From positions 1 through 41,567 of the forward strand of contig CBFGXE010000022.1 of the NCBI GenBank assembly GCA_965652645.1: a stretch of DNA of 41,567 nucleotides, in the 5' to 3' direction. The notes beneath the pieces were generated by a model. It was not told the origin of the DNA, did not search any database, and saw nothing but the letters and a program-made list of their open reading frames with translations. This document shows, one piece after another, positions 1-8,018 of the stretch. The DNA comes from ZC4RG30 sp965652645. Its GTDB lineage: Bacteria > Pseudomonadota > Gammaproteobacteria > Steroidobacterales > Steroidobacteraceae. Positions within the stretch are counted from its first letter, which is position 1; every line of letters starts with the position of its first letter. The translations under genes and the position numbers were made by a program.

Positions 1-11
1 TAGGCGTCACG

Positions 12-515
12 ATGAGCACAGCACATGCCTATTGTCGGACGGGAAGAATTGCTGCCTTGTTCTTCGCCCTTCTTGCCTCCGCAGAGCTAGCGCGCGCGGA
101 GGTAGACGTTCGATTCACAACAGACGTGGACTGGACCCTTACCCCTGTTGCGGAGGGCCTCGCCTCAAGAACCCACGATGGGATATATCTGCATCTGAAT
201 CGTGTTGTTGTCTCCGCATCGCCAGAACTCAGTAGCTCCAGCAAGCTACACGGTGTCAGATTTGGGTTGGTGCTAGGGCGACCCGACGGGAGTTGGCGTG
301 TGTCCCGCTGGTCGAAACCTGTTACCTTGGAGATTGACCTCGAGCCCGGCGAAGATATTGAGCTGAAGAGGCTTTCTGGCATTATTCCAATTGAATTGGA
401 CCAATCATTGAAGGACCAATGGTTGGTCATGGAGTGCAGCTATACCTTTCGCGGGGTCAAGGCGACTTCCTACGCACATAGCAGCCGAACCGTGCTCATG
501 ACGCTGTCGGAGTGA
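12..515 (+). CDS. Secreted hypothetical protein, 167 aa
   Basis: I do not recognise this family. The first ~29 residues form a Sec-type signal peptide: an early Arg pair, then a hydrophobic run (AALFFALLASAELARA) ending in an Ala-x-Ala-like cleavage site before EVDVRF. The mature part has alternating hydrophobic and polar stretches typical of a beta-rich domain and one cysteine near the C terminus (MECSYTF), so no disulfide is obvious. The ATG lies just after a TAG at positions 1-3 that may end a gene outside the window. Base composition by eye is about 54% GC, clearly below the rest of the window, which hints at a different history. A small inverted repeat lies 26 nt after the stop. No function is proposed. 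Confidence 0.6.
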   Translation: MSTAHAYCRTGRIAALFFALLASAELARAEVDVRFTTDVDWTLTPVAEGLASRTHDGIYLHLNRVVVSASPELSSSSKLHGVRFGLVLGRPDGSWRVSRWSKPVTLEIDLEPGEDIELKRLSGIIPIELDQSLKDQWLVMECSYTFRGVKATSYAHSSRTVLMTLSE

Positions 516-1103
516 TCGGGTCAACGAGGGATAAGTGTCTCTTGCCTGATGGCAATTCAGCGAACGTTCAGTCCCGGAAATGCTCCCGCGGACCTGCGGC
601 GAAAGACAACCTGCGTCCTGTTTGCCCCCACAAGACTCAACTGAATGCCGACGGCATCTTCCAGGCTGACCGTTGCAACGTTGGGACGTTCGACGGATAT
701 ATCTGGATCACGAGGGCGCAGGCGCTCCCTCGGATTTGGCACAGTGAGTTTATCCAGGACCTGCGGGGCGGGCGCTGAGTCAACGGCAGTAACGTCGATG
801 TCAAGCGACCAATTGCCTGGATGTCCGATGTGGCGTGCAGGGAGCAGTATCGGCTGGGAAGAAGAGATCAAAGTTCGCTGCAGGACGCGGAGTTGATGCG
901 CCGCTGGTCCGGGCTGGTCCGCCGGGCGCGTCAGTCAGCCGGGATGGGGTATAGTCCCCGCAGGTCCGTGAGTTTTCCTGAGACGTCAGGAGATCGTGTG
1001 GCGAGGCGGCTGGCCCTGTTGGTGTCCTTGATGGTATCCACCGATCGGTAACCAACCGCCAGATTCAGCGGGCGGGGAAACGCAAATTCATGGCCGCGAC
1101 TGA
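516..1103. other. 588-nt stretch without a convincing gene
   Basis: No open frame here has a good start, ribosome site and recognisable product. The longest is a 104-codon minus-strand frame (871-557) that begins with TTG and has no evident ribosome-binding site; it could be a gene remnant. Small inverted repeats are visible: GGGG-TATAGT-CCCC (946-959), TCCTGA-GACG-TCAGGA (976-991) and the palindrome ACCGATCGGT (1040-1049). The last lies 55 nt before the ABC ATPase start and is the best candidate for a regulatory site. GC content rises sharply around position 900, from about 55% to above 70% in the lines counted by eye. Confidence 0.5.
542..555 (+). terminator. Weak stem-loop after the first gene
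   Basis: TTGCC-TGAT-GGCAA is a 5-bp inverted repeat with a 4-nt loop, 26 nt downstream of the stop at 515. Only a short T run follows, so it is at best a weak intrinsic terminator. Confidence 0.25.
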
Positions 1104-1871
1104 ATGATTGAACTCCAGCACCTGACCAGGCAGTTCGGCGAATTCACCGCCGTGCGCGAGGTGTCGCTGCGCGTCGAGGAAGGGGAACTGCTGGTGCTGG
1201 TCGGCGGGTCGGGCTCCGGCAAGACCACCACGCTGAAGATGATCAACCGGTTGATCGAGCCGACGGCCGGAACCGTGCTGATCGACGGCCAGGATACCCG
1301 CGGCATCGCACCGCATGTGCTGCGGCGGCGGATCGGCTACGCCTTCCAGCGTGTTGGCCTCTTCCCGCACATGAGCGTGGGCGAGAACATCGCCATCCCG
1401 CTCACCCTCGCGGGCTGGGATCCGCCGCGCATTGCGCGTCGGGTCGATGAGCTGCTGGAACTGGTGGAGCTTGCGCCCGGCGTGACGGCCGATCGTCGCT
1501 CCACCGACCTTTCCGGCGGCCAGAAGCAGCGCGTCGGCGTCGCCCGCGCTCTGGCGGCCTCGCCGCGCCTGATGCTGCTTGACGAACCGTTTGGTGCACT
1601 GGATCCGCTCACCCGCGACCGGTTGCAGCAATCCTTCCTCAGGATCCGCAAGCAGCTTGCGCTGACCGCGGTCTTCGTCACCCACGACATGGCCGAGGCA
1701 TTGCTGATGGGGAACCGCATCGCCATCATGCGCGAAGGCCGCCTGGTCCAGGTCGGCACACCGCGCGAACTTCTGCATGCGCCGGCCGATGACTATGTGC
1801 AGCAGCTGATCGAGACGCCGATGCGGCAGGCCAGCGTCGTCGACGCACTGCTGGGGACGGTCTCCGCGTGA
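1104..1871 (+). CDS. ABC transporter ATP-binding protein, OpuCA/OsmV type
   Basis: This is the ATPase subunit of an importer of the glycine betaine/carnitine/choline (OTCN) family; it works at the cytoplasmic face of the inner membrane. Visible motifs are Walker A (GGSGSGKTT, residues ~34-42), the ABC signature LSGGQKQR, Walker B (LMLLDEP) followed by FGALD, and the switch histidine in FVTHDMAEAL. At 255 aa it ends soon after the ATPase core and lacks the C-terminal CBS domains used by ProV and OpuCA to sense ionic strength, so osmotic gating by CBS is not expected. Its stop overlaps the start of the next gene by 4 nt (ATGA-type), so the pair is one transcription unit. The substrate cannot be fixed from this subunit. 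Confidence 0.9.
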   Translation: MIELQHLTRQFGEFTAVREVSLRVEEGELLVLVGGSGSGKTTTLKMINRLIEPTAGTVLIDGQDTRGIAPHVLRRRIGYAFQRVGLFPHMSVGENIAIPLTLAGWDPPRIARRVDELLELVELAPGVTADRRSTDLSGGQKQRVGVARALAASPRLMLLDEPFGALDPLTRDRLQQSFLRIRKQLALTAVFVTHDMAEALLMGNRIAIMREGRLVQVGTPRELLHAPADDYVQQLIETPMRQASVVDALLGTVSA

Positions 1872-3391
1872 GCGAACAGCTCGCATTGCTGCCGGGCTAT
1901 CTGACGGCACACCTGCAGCTCACCCTGTTCGCGCTGCTGATCGGAACACTGATCAGCATTCCGGCCGGCATCCTGCTCACGCGCCGGCGCTGGCTGGAAC
2001 AGCCGGTGCTGGGCGTGGCCAGCGTCATCCAGACGATTCCCAGCCTCGCATTGCTGGCGCTGATGGTGCCCGCGCTTGCCGCACTCGGTCTCAGCAGCAT
2101 CGGATTCCTGCCAGCCTTCATCGGCCTGATCCTCTACAGCGTGCTGCCGATCCTTCGCAATACAGTCGCCGGGCTCAATGGGGTGGACGATTCACTGCTC
2201 GAAGCCGCCCGGGGCGTGGGCATGACACCCGGGCAGAGTCTGCGCCAGGTCGAGTTGCCGCTGGCCATGCCGGTGATCCTTGCCGGCCTGCGCACGTCCA
2301 CGGTCTGGACGGTGGGGATTGCCACCCTGTCGACCCCGGTCGGTGCGACCAGCCTCGGCAACTACATCTTCAGTGGCTTGCAGACCCGCAACCTGACCGC
2401 CGTGCTTGTGGGGTGCGTCGCCGCGGCCGCGCTGGCGCTGTTGCTGGACGGCCTCGTGTGGGGGCTGGGCGCGGCGGTCCAGCAGCGAAGAAAAGGCTGG
2501 ATCCGCGCGGTCCTGGCTGTCATCGGCGCGCTGTATCTCTTCACTGCCGGCACGATGGTATCGGCCGCTCGTCCGTCGTCGGAGCGGCCGGTCGTGATCG
2601 GCGCCAAGACCTTCACCGAGCAATACATCCTGAGCGAGATCCTGTCTGGCACCATCCGCAGGGCCACGGGTGAACCGACGCGGATTGTCTCTTCACTGGG
2701 ATCGACCGTGGCATTCGATGCGCTGCGATCCGGCGACATCGACGTCTACGTGGACTACTCAGGCACGATCTGGACCACGCTGATGAATCGGGAAAGCGTG
2801 CAACTGACCCGCGAAGAAGTCATCGATGGCGTGCGCCAGTTCCTGCGCGACGAACATGGTATTGAGCTGGTGGGCGCGCTGGGTTTCGAAAACTCGTATG
2901 CCCTGGCCATGCCCGCCAGCGAAGCTGACGCGCTGGGTGCAACGCGCCTCAGCGATCTTACGGCGGTCGCTCCCCGGCTTTCCATTGGCGGGGACTACGA
3001 ATTCTTCGGCCGCCCGGAATGGCGGGCCGTCGAGGAAACCTACGGATTGGAGTTCAGGGAGAAGCGGTCCATGGACTCATCCCTCATGTACCAGGCCGCG
3101 GGCAGCGGACAGGTGGACGTGATCAGCGCGTTTTCCACCGACGGCCGGATCGCCGCCTTCAACCTCAGGGTGCTGGAGGACGATCGGGGCGCCATTCCAC
3201 CCTATGATGCTGTCGTCCTGGCGGGGCCGCGCCTGGTTCGCGACCATCCGCAAGTGGTCGAGGCGCTGCGGGAACTGAGCGGCACCATCGACGCGGATCG
3301 CATGCGCCACATGAACCGCGCCGTGGATGAAGCCGGCGCGGGGCCGGCTTCGGTCGCCCAGGAATTCCTCAGCGGATCATTCCCGCCCTAG
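1868..3391 (+). CDS. Fused ABC permease and substrate-binding protein
   Basis: The 507-aa protein joins two functions usually encoded separately. Residues ~10-215 are a permease with several membrane segments and the EAA-type loop (EAARGVGMTPGQSLRQVELP) that docks on the ATPase. After a further hydrophobic segment (~215-232), residues ~240-507 form a periplasmic OpuAC/type F binding domain starting VIGAKTFTEQYILSEIL. This is the architecture of betaine/choline OpuC-like fusions and of EgtU, the ergothioneine importer described in Helicobacter and Streptococcus. With the preceding ATPase it makes a complete two-gene importer. Betaine, choline, carnitine or ergothioneine are all possible; the sequence alone does not decide. 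The TAG stop shares the CTAG tetranucleotide with the convergent sodC stop. Confidence 0.88.
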   Translation: MSEQLALLPGYLTAHLQLTLFALLIGTLISIPAGILLTRRRWLEQPVLGVASVIQTIPSLALLALMVPALAALGLSSIGFLPAFIGLILYSVLPILRNTVAGLNGVDDSLLEAARGVGMTPGQSLRQVELPLAMPVILAGLRTSTVWTVGIATLSTPVGATSLGNYIFSGLQTRNLTAVLVGCVAAAALALLLDGLVWGLGAAVQQRRKGWIRAVLAVIGALYLFTAGTMVSAARPSSERPVVIGAKTFTEQYILSEILSGTIRRATGEPTRIVSSLGSTVAFDALRSGDIDVYVDYSGTIWTTLMNRESVQLTREEVIDGVRQFLRDEHGIELVGALGFENSYALAMPASEADALGATRLSDLTAVAPRLSIGGDYEFFGRPEWRAVEETYGLEFREKRSMDSSLMYQAAGSGQVDVISAFSTDGRIAAFNLRVLEDDRGAIPPYDAVVLAGPRLVRDHPQVVEALRELSGTIDADRMRHMNRAVDEAGAGPASVAQEFLSGSFPP

Positions 3392-3415
3392 CGGATGACA
3401 CCGCACGCGATCCGC
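3372..3415. terminator. Inverted repeat around the permease/sodC stops
   Basis: GCGGATC (3372-3378) and GATCCGC (3409-3415) are perfect 7-nt inverted arms enclosing the shared CTAG stop at 3388-3391. The loop is long (30 nt) and there is no T tract, so function as a bidirectional terminator is only suggested by position. Confidence 0.3.
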
Positions 3416-3975
3416 CCGCCGGATCCCCCGGAGGGCTGCGTCTTGTAGTCATCCGGCATGGCATGCACGACGAGCGCCTTGCCGAGGATTTCATTCGGAC
3501 TGTCATCCTTGTCCACCAGGGTCGCGCCCTTCAGGCTCACGTCCACCGTGGCGCGCCCGTCCTTGTCCGCCTTGAGGTTGGGAATATCCCCGAGATGCTT
3601 CTTGTCGGACTTCGGGTCGCCGTGCTGGTCCTTGGTGGGATTGAAATGTTCGCCCGCGCTCGAGAAGTCAGGGGCAGAGCACTGGCCGATCTCGTGTACG
3701 TGGAAACCGTGTTCCTTGCCGGGATCAAGGCCGGTGATCTCGCCGCGGATGTTCACGGCCGTGCCTTCGTTGGTCAGGGTGAGTTCTCCCTTCACCGTGC
3801 GGCCGGCTGCGGAGACAAGGGTAGCCTGGGCGGTGTTGCGCGGTGCGACGGCCGCGGCCGCCGGCCCTGCGCCTGCGCCGGCACGGGCTGGCGCTTCACC
3901 CGCGAAGGAATCCTGCAGGGCATAGCCCGTGCAGATCGCGACCGGAATCAATGCTGCGAGTGCCACGGTTTTCAT
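3388..3975 (-). CDS. sodC: Cu/Zn superoxide dismutase
   Basis: SodC converts superoxide to oxygen and hydrogen peroxide in the periplasm. The 195-aa product has a hydrophobic N terminus (residues ~4-17, signal peptide or anchor), then an Ala/Gly/Pro-rich linker (~27-47), then the SOD barrel. Metal ligands are all present: His92 and His94 (GFHVHE), His110 and His118 (GEHFNP...QHG), His127 and Asp130 (HLGD), and His171 (VVHAMPDD). Cys99 and Cys191 would form the conserved disulfide. The C terminus (GSGGRIACGVI) is canonical. It is convergent with the ABC fusion gene, their stops sharing CTAG, and divergent from the AraC-type regulator, which may or may not control it. Confidence 0.95.
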   Translation of the reverse strand: MKTVALAALIPVAICTGYALQDSFAGEAPARAGAGAGPAAAAVAPRNTAQATLVSAAGRTVKGELTLTNEGTAVNIRGEITGLDPGKEHGFHVHEIGQCSAPDFSSAGEHFNPTKDQHGDPKSDKKHLGDIPNLKADKDGRATVDVSLKGATLVDKDDSPNEILGKALVVHAMPDDYKTQPSGGSGGRIACGVIR

Positions 3976-4007
3976 GGGGTTCTTCCTTGCGGCTGTAGAC
4001 GTTGTTG

Positions 4008-4050
4008 GCCAGCGTGCACGAACACGCCTGATTTCGCAGTCAACGCTGGC
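4008..4050. promoter_or_regulatory. Inverted repeat in the sodC upstream region
   Basis: GCCAGCGT (4008-4015) and ACGCTGGC (4043-4050) are perfect 8-nt inverted arms 27 nt apart, lying 33-75 nt upstream of the sodC start in the 283-nt divergent spacer. It may be an operator pair or a leader hairpin. No clear sigma-70 promoter was identified. Confidence 0.25.
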
Positions 4051-4212
4051 GAAATGCGCCTGTAGTCGGGTTCTTACGATGCGCCGTGCGGTGGCGTGAT
4101 GGTGCCGGCAGCGGGTGCGGTGTCCGGGGCCGGGCCGGCGCTACACAAGCTTCAGGCGGTCGGGGCGCCACTGGTGCGTGCGGCACGGGATCACCTGCGC
4201 AAGATTTGTCAG

Positions 4213-4231
4213 GCAGGCCCTGCCGGCCTGC
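4213..4231. promoter_or_regulatory. Palindrome upstream of the AraC-type regulator
   Basis: GCAGGCC-CTGCC-GGCCTGC is a perfect 7-nt inverted repeat with a 5-nt spacer, ending 27 nt before the chosen ATG at 4259. The position suits an operator for autoregulation or a leader hairpin. Confidence 0.35.
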
Positions 4232-4258
4232 AGCAGACTGCACCCTGTGGATTCACCC

Positions 4259-5119
4259 ATGACGCAAACCGCCCGCCAGCGCTATGCCCGCCGCATGGAA
4301 CGGGTGCTCGCCTTCATCGAGCAGCATCTCGACGGAGACCTATCCGTCGAGGCCCTGGGCGAGGTGGCGCATTTCTCCCCCTGTCATTTCCACCGGCAGT
4401 TCTTCGCCTGCACGGGCATGGCGGTGGGTCGGCTGGTGCAGCTCATGCGGCTGCGGCGCGCGTCGATGCAGCTCGTGTTCAATCCGGGCACGCGCATCAC
4501 CGACATCGCGCTGCAGGCCGGCTTCGGGAACCCCGAATCCTTCTCGCGGGCGTTTCGCAGGGAAGTCGGGCAGTCACCGGGTGAATTCCGCCAGAACCCG
4601 CAGTGGGCGCCGTGGCACACCGGCTCGCTGCTCAAATTGCCCCAGGAGCATTCGGACATGCAGGTCACCATCGTCGATTTCCCCGAAACGCTTGTCGCCG
4701 CCCTCGAGCACCGCGGGCCTGAGCACCTGACTTTCGAGACCACGCGCAGGTTCATCGCGTGGCGACAGGAGAGCGGCTTTCCGCCCGGAAGCGGAAATAC
4801 CTACGGTGTGCACTACACCGATCCGGAGACCACGCCGCCGGAGGACTACCGGCTCGACCTGTGTCTTTCGGTGGAGGCGCCGGTGATGCCGAACCGGTTC
4901 GGCGTGGTGACGAAGCGTATCCCGGCAGGGCGCTGTGCCCGGGTGCGCCACCTGGGATCACGCCATCATGTGGCGCCGGCCGTGTGGCTGTACCGGGACT
5001 GGCTGCCGCAGAGCGGCGAGGAGCTGCGGGACTTTCCGATCTTCTTCCACTATGTGAATGTGGGGCCCGGCGTGGCGGAGGCGGAGATGATCACCGACGT
5101 GTACCTGCCACTGAAGTAA
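4259..5119 (+). CDS. AraC-family regulator with GyrI-like C-terminal domain
   Basis: A 286-aa transcription factor of the SoxS/Rob-like class. Residues ~10-110 carry the AraC double helix-turn-helix, recognisable in VEALGEVAHFSPCHFHRQFF and in ITDIALQAGFGNPESFSRAF followed by the conserved P-x-x-F (SPGEFR). Residues ~125-286 are a GyrI-like (AraC_E_bind) domain, starting MQVTIVDFPETLVAALEHRG and ending DVYLPLK, which in relatives binds small, often hydrophobic effectors. The frame is open further upstream, to 4115, but the ATG at 4259 is preferred because the protein then begins just ahead of the first conserved helix; no strong ribosome-binding site is visible. Target genes are unknown; sodC is the divergent neighbour. 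Confidence 0.85.
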   Translation: MTQTARQRYARRMERVLAFIEQHLDGDLSVEALGEVAHFSPCHFHRQFFACTGMAVGRLVQLMRLRRASMQLVFNPGTRITDIALQAGFGNPESFSRAFRREVGQSPGEFRQNPQWAPWHTGSLLKLPQEHSDMQVTIVDFPETLVAALEHRGPEHLTFETTRRFIAWRQESGFPPGSGNTYGVHYTDPETTPPEDYRLDLCLSVEAPVMPNRFGVVTKRIPAGRCARVRHLGSRHHVAPAVWLYRDWLPQSGEELRDFPIFFHYVNVGPGVAEAEMITDVYLPLK

Positions 5120-5157
5120 GGTCTGCTGCATCCTCGCGCACCCCGGGCGACGTATAG

Positions 5158-5748
5158 GTGGACATGGAATCCAGAACCGCCCGACGCGACAAGGTCTCGA
5201 CGGCCGCCGAAGCGGGCTTCACGCTTCGGCGCGCGAAGGCTGGAGACGAGCAGGCATTCAGACTGCTTGTGGAAACGCACCAGGCCAGGGTGTTCGGCGT
5301 GGCCCTGCGCCTGGTCGGGCGCCGCGCTGATGCCGAGGAGCTGGCGCAGGATGTATTCGTGCAGATGCACGCCTTCCTTGAGCGCATCGAGGGTCCGGCC
5401 CACCTCACGCACTGGCTGCTGCGGACGGTGGCGCATCGTTCCATCGACCACCTGAGGCGCGAGGCCAGGCAGGGGAGGCACCTGCCGTTGGAAGTGCTCG
5501 ATGGCAGTCCCGGGGCGCGGGCGCCGGAGCCGGCCCGGGATCCGGTGGCGGCGGCGGAGCTGCATCGACTGCTGCTCCGGCTGCAGCCGGATGCCCGGGC
5601 AGTGATGGTGCTGCGCTACCAGGAAGACCTGGACCCGTCCGACATCGCCGCGATGCTCGACATGCCCGTCGCCACCGTGAAGAGCCACCTGCGCCGCTCC
5701 CTGGAGTGGCTGCGCACGCAGTGCGCAGGAGATTCCCATGGATCTTGA
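5158..5748 (+). CDS. RNA polymerase sigma factor, ECF subfamily
   Basis: A 196-aa extracytoplasmic-function sigma factor. Region 2 (residues ~20-105) includes the polymerase-binding stretch ADAEELAQDVFVQMHAF and the -10 recognition part LLRTVAHRSIDHLRREAR. Region 4 (~135-190) includes the helix-turn-helix DPSDIAAMLDMPVATVKSHL. There is no SnoaL or other C-terminal extension. The frame opens with GTG at 5158; an ATG two codons later (5164) is equally possible. Its 3' end overlaps the next gene by 11 nt, the usual translational coupling of a sigma factor with its membrane anti-sigma partner. It probably answers an envelope signal; target promoters were not identified. Confidence 0.9.
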   Translation: MDMESRTARRDKVSTAAEAGFTLRRAKAGDEQAFRLLVETHQARVFGVALRLVGRRADAEELAQDVFVQMHAFLERIEGPAHLTHWLLRTVAHRSIDHLRREARQGRHLPLEVLDGSPGARAPEPARDPVAAAELHRLLLRLQPDARAVMVLRYQEDLDPSDIAAMLDMPVATVKSHLRRSLEWLRTQCAGDSHGS

Positions 5749-7603
5749 ACAGCGATTGCGCGCGAGCCTGGTGGCGCCGGACCCGGGGCCCGGGTTCAGT
5801 GCGCGTGTGATGGCGCGACTGCGCCGGGGCCGGGGGCGCCGTGGCAGGTTCATCGTGGTGGGCCTGCTGGCGATGGCGGCCGCGGCGGGCATGCTGGCCT
5901 GGCAGCTTTCCGCACCTGCGCAGCAGCAGGCGGAACAAATGACGTTGCCGGTCGCAAGCGAACCGGAGCGGGTTCATCTGGAGGCCCAGCCGACCGCGAC
6001 GACGGACCCGCAAAGGGCGCAATCCGGGAGCACGATCCCTGTGGTAGTTGCACAGCCTGCCGCGCCCGCGCCGTTTCCCGTGGTCCTCCTGCCGCCTCGC
6101 CAGCAGGCACAGGATTCCGGGCTGCATCTCCGCGCGGAAGCCATCCATGCGGCTCTGCGGGACGAATTGCGCAAGGTGCCTGGACTGCTGCTGCGTGACT
6201 CGTCCCAGGTCACGCCCGAAGCAGGAGACGCCGAGTTTGTCGTCAGCGTCACCAGCCTGGCTTCAGGCCCCTCACCAACCGGAGGCGAAGTGATCCGGAG
6301 CACGGACGGCAATACCATCACGGTGCTCGGTGCGGATGCTGACAGCCCGGGCAATGCTGCTTCTCGCGGTGCGAGCGCCTTGACCGGTGTCGTGGGCCTG
6401 GTCCTTTCCGGCCGCAGGACGGGACTGGATGTGGGTTATACGCTCTCCGAGCTCAATACAGGCGGCGGGGCAACGTTCTTCTTCTCCGGGCTGAATGGCT
6501 CCGTCACAGGCGTTTCCGGTGCGGGCGGCATCATCAGCATCAGTGGCGCCAGGCAGGATGGCGCCGGAACCGCATCCTGGGTCGAGGTCAGGGTGTCGGC
6601 TCGCAAATCTGCAGATTCCCGATACACCCTTCCAGTGCATGAAGGCGACTCCCCCGCACAGCTTGCCGCAGCGCTGGTCGAAAAGTTGCGCCTGCAGGTG
6701 TTGCCGCCCGACGCCGGCTACCAGCAACGCGTGCTGTCGCGATTGGCCAATACCGGCAGCGACAGCAGCGTGTTGGGGGACCTTCTGCCGCCTGTGCTGC
6801 TGGACCTGCTGCCGCTGCTGGAGGCCGAGGGCGGCAACCGGCTGGAACCGGCGACGCGGCAGGCCTTGTTCCGCTTCGTGGCCAGCCAGCCGGTGAGCAC
6901 AAGGGTCAATGTCTGGCGGACGTTGGATCGCTCCGGCAATCCGCTGCTTGTCGCGCCTTTGCTGGATTCCCTGCGCCAGGATACAGACCGGCAGGTCAGG
7001 CTGGCGGCGTTGGCCAACCTCGAATCCCACCATGCCGGAAACGCAACAGTCCGCGTCGCATTCGAGGCCATCGAGAGCGGGGAAGCAGACCCGTTCCTAC
7101 GCGCCGCCGTGCGCTGGGTACTGCATGGGGCGGACCAGTGGCGCAATGACGTGATGTCCGCCCTGGCGGACCCAGCCCTGTCGTACGAGGCCCGGCTTGC
7201 GCCGTTGATGGCATATCCTTCGACCGGCTCGTTGCAGATGACCGTGATGCGGCGCAGCCTGCTGGAGGATCAGCGGGTACTTCATTCCTTGCTGGCGCTG
7301 GTCAGCGAAAACCTGCGCGATCCCGGCCCGCAATGGGCAACCCGCCAGGCACTGCGCCTGCTCGGCACATTCGAACATCCCGCCGTTGCCGACCTGTTCG
7401 TACCCCTGCTGCGGGAGACCTCACTGCCGACTGACGTGAACACTGAAGTCCGGGCCTGGGCAATGAATCACACGAATGACCCGCGCGTGCGCGAGGCCAT
7501 GCCCGAGCTGCCGGACCAGATGGTGCCCTCCGTCCTGCTTGAACGGATGAACGAACTGTCCGGACCCGGCGGCGGGGTCATCGAGACTGCGCCGGCACCT
7601 TAG
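5738..7603 (+). CDS. Membrane-anchored HEAT-repeat protein, putative anti-sigma factor
   Basis: The 621-aa product has a short basic N-terminal cytoplasmic part (residues 1-37), one membrane segment (~38-57, FIVVGLLAMAAAAGMLAWQL), then a large periplasmic region. Residues ~60-300 include a Ser/Gly/Thr-rich stretch that I cannot assign. Residues ~345-610 contain HEAT-like helical repeats (VRLAALANLESHHAGNATVR and similar). The gene overlaps the ECF sigma gene by 11 nt and has one N-in membrane span, the arrangement of an anti-sigma factor, but no zinc-binding HxxxCxxC motif is present in the cytoplasmic part. The anti-sigma role is therefore inferred from context. HEAT repeats suggest protein-protein sensing in the periplasm. 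Confidence 0.7.
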   Translation: MDLEQRLRASLVAPDPGPGFSARVMARLRRGRGRRGRFIVVGLLAMAAAAGMLAWQLSAPAQQQAEQMTLPVASEPERVHLEAQPTATTDPQRAQSGSTIPVVVAQPAAPAPFPVVLLPPRQQAQDSGLHLRAEAIHAALRDELRKVPGLLLRDSSQVTPEAGDAEFVVSVTSLASGPSPTGGEVIRSTDGNTITVLGADADSPGNAASRGASALTGVVGLVLSGRRTGLDVGYTLSELNTGGGATFFFSGLNGSVTGVSGAGGIISISGARQDGAGTASWVEVRVSARKSADSRYTLPVHEGDSPAQLAAALVEKLRLQVLPPDAGYQQRVLSRLANTGSDSSVLGDLLPPVLLDLLPLLEAEGGNRLEPATRQALFRFVASQPVSTRVNVWRTLDRSGNPLLVAPLLDSLRQDTDRQVRLAALANLESHHAGNATVRVAFEAIESGEADPFLRAAVRWVLHGADQWRNDVMSALADPALSYEARLAPLMAYPSTGSLQMTVMRRSLLEDQRVLHSLLALVSENLRDPGPQWATRQALRLLGTFEHPAVADLFVPLLRETSLPTDVNTEVRAWAMNHTNDPRVREAMPELPDQMVPSVLLERMNELSGPGGGVIETAPAP

Positions 7604-7614
7604 GTCGTGCCGGC
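7591..7614. terminator. Hairpin enclosing two convergent stop codons
   Basis: GCCGGCAC (7591-7598) and GTGCCGGC (7607-7614) form a perfect 8-bp stem with an 8-nt loop that contains the overlapping stops of the HEAT-repeat gene (TAG 7601-7603) and the DUF3861 gene (TAA on the minus strand, 7600-7602). No T tract follows. The position fits a bidirectional terminator. Confidence 0.5.
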
Positions 7615-7914
7615 TGCATCCTCCGACGGGGTGCCCTTGATCTTCTGGATGAACTCCCGCAGCGGACCGCGCAGGCCACCGAAAAAAGGATCCTCGCGGT
7701 TCTCCAGCGTGACCTCGGCCAGCAGCTTCAGCCCCAGCGCCAGCGAGGCTGCCTGATCCGGTTCCGCGAGCAGCCCCTTGCTGCGGATGCGCGCGATGAT
7801 CTCGAACAGGTCATCGTGGTTGCGGGCCTCGAATACCAGCGGTTCGTGCGTGCCGGGTTCGCCTTTCGCGGTGGCGAGGTGTTCGAGGGTGATGCGGTAG
7901 CGGTGCTGTTTCAT
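7600..7914 (-). CDS. DUF3861 family protein, 104 aa
   Basis: The N terminus MKQHRYRITLEHL and the later block EPLVFEARNHDDLFEIIARI match my memory of the DUF3861 family, small cytoplasmic proteins of unknown function. There is no signal peptide or membrane segment. The open frame continues upstream to 8037, but the ATG at 7914 is chosen because family members begin at this MKQHRY motif and the upstream residues are Arg/Pro-rich without conservation. The stop overlaps that of the convergent HEAT-repeat gene inside a hairpin loop. The gene is divergent from the paralogous membrane-protein pair. No pathway can be assigned. Confidence 0.8.
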   Translation of the reverse strand: MKQHRYRITLEHLATAKGEPGTHEPLVFEARNHDDLFEIIARIRSKGLLAEPDQAASLALGLKLLAEVTLENREDPFFGGLRGPLREFIQKIKGTPSEDAAGTT

Positions 7915-8018
7915 GGGACTCCCGGGGGGCGGTCGGCGCTGTGGGCCTTCCATCTTTCGTGCAAGATGGTAGCCGAATCTGCGCTTCGGGGGTCCTCCGC
8001 GCCACGGGAGCTGCATGC

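Noticed and set aside
557..871. 104-codon minus-strand frame in the gene-poor spacer
   Set aside because: It starts with TTG, lacks a ribosome site and resembles no family I know. It may be a remnant but is not listed as a gene.
7941..8018. 26-codon N-terminal extension of membrane protein A
   Set aside because: The ATG at 8019 has a GGGAG ribosome site, and its first module then lines up with the start of paralogue B.
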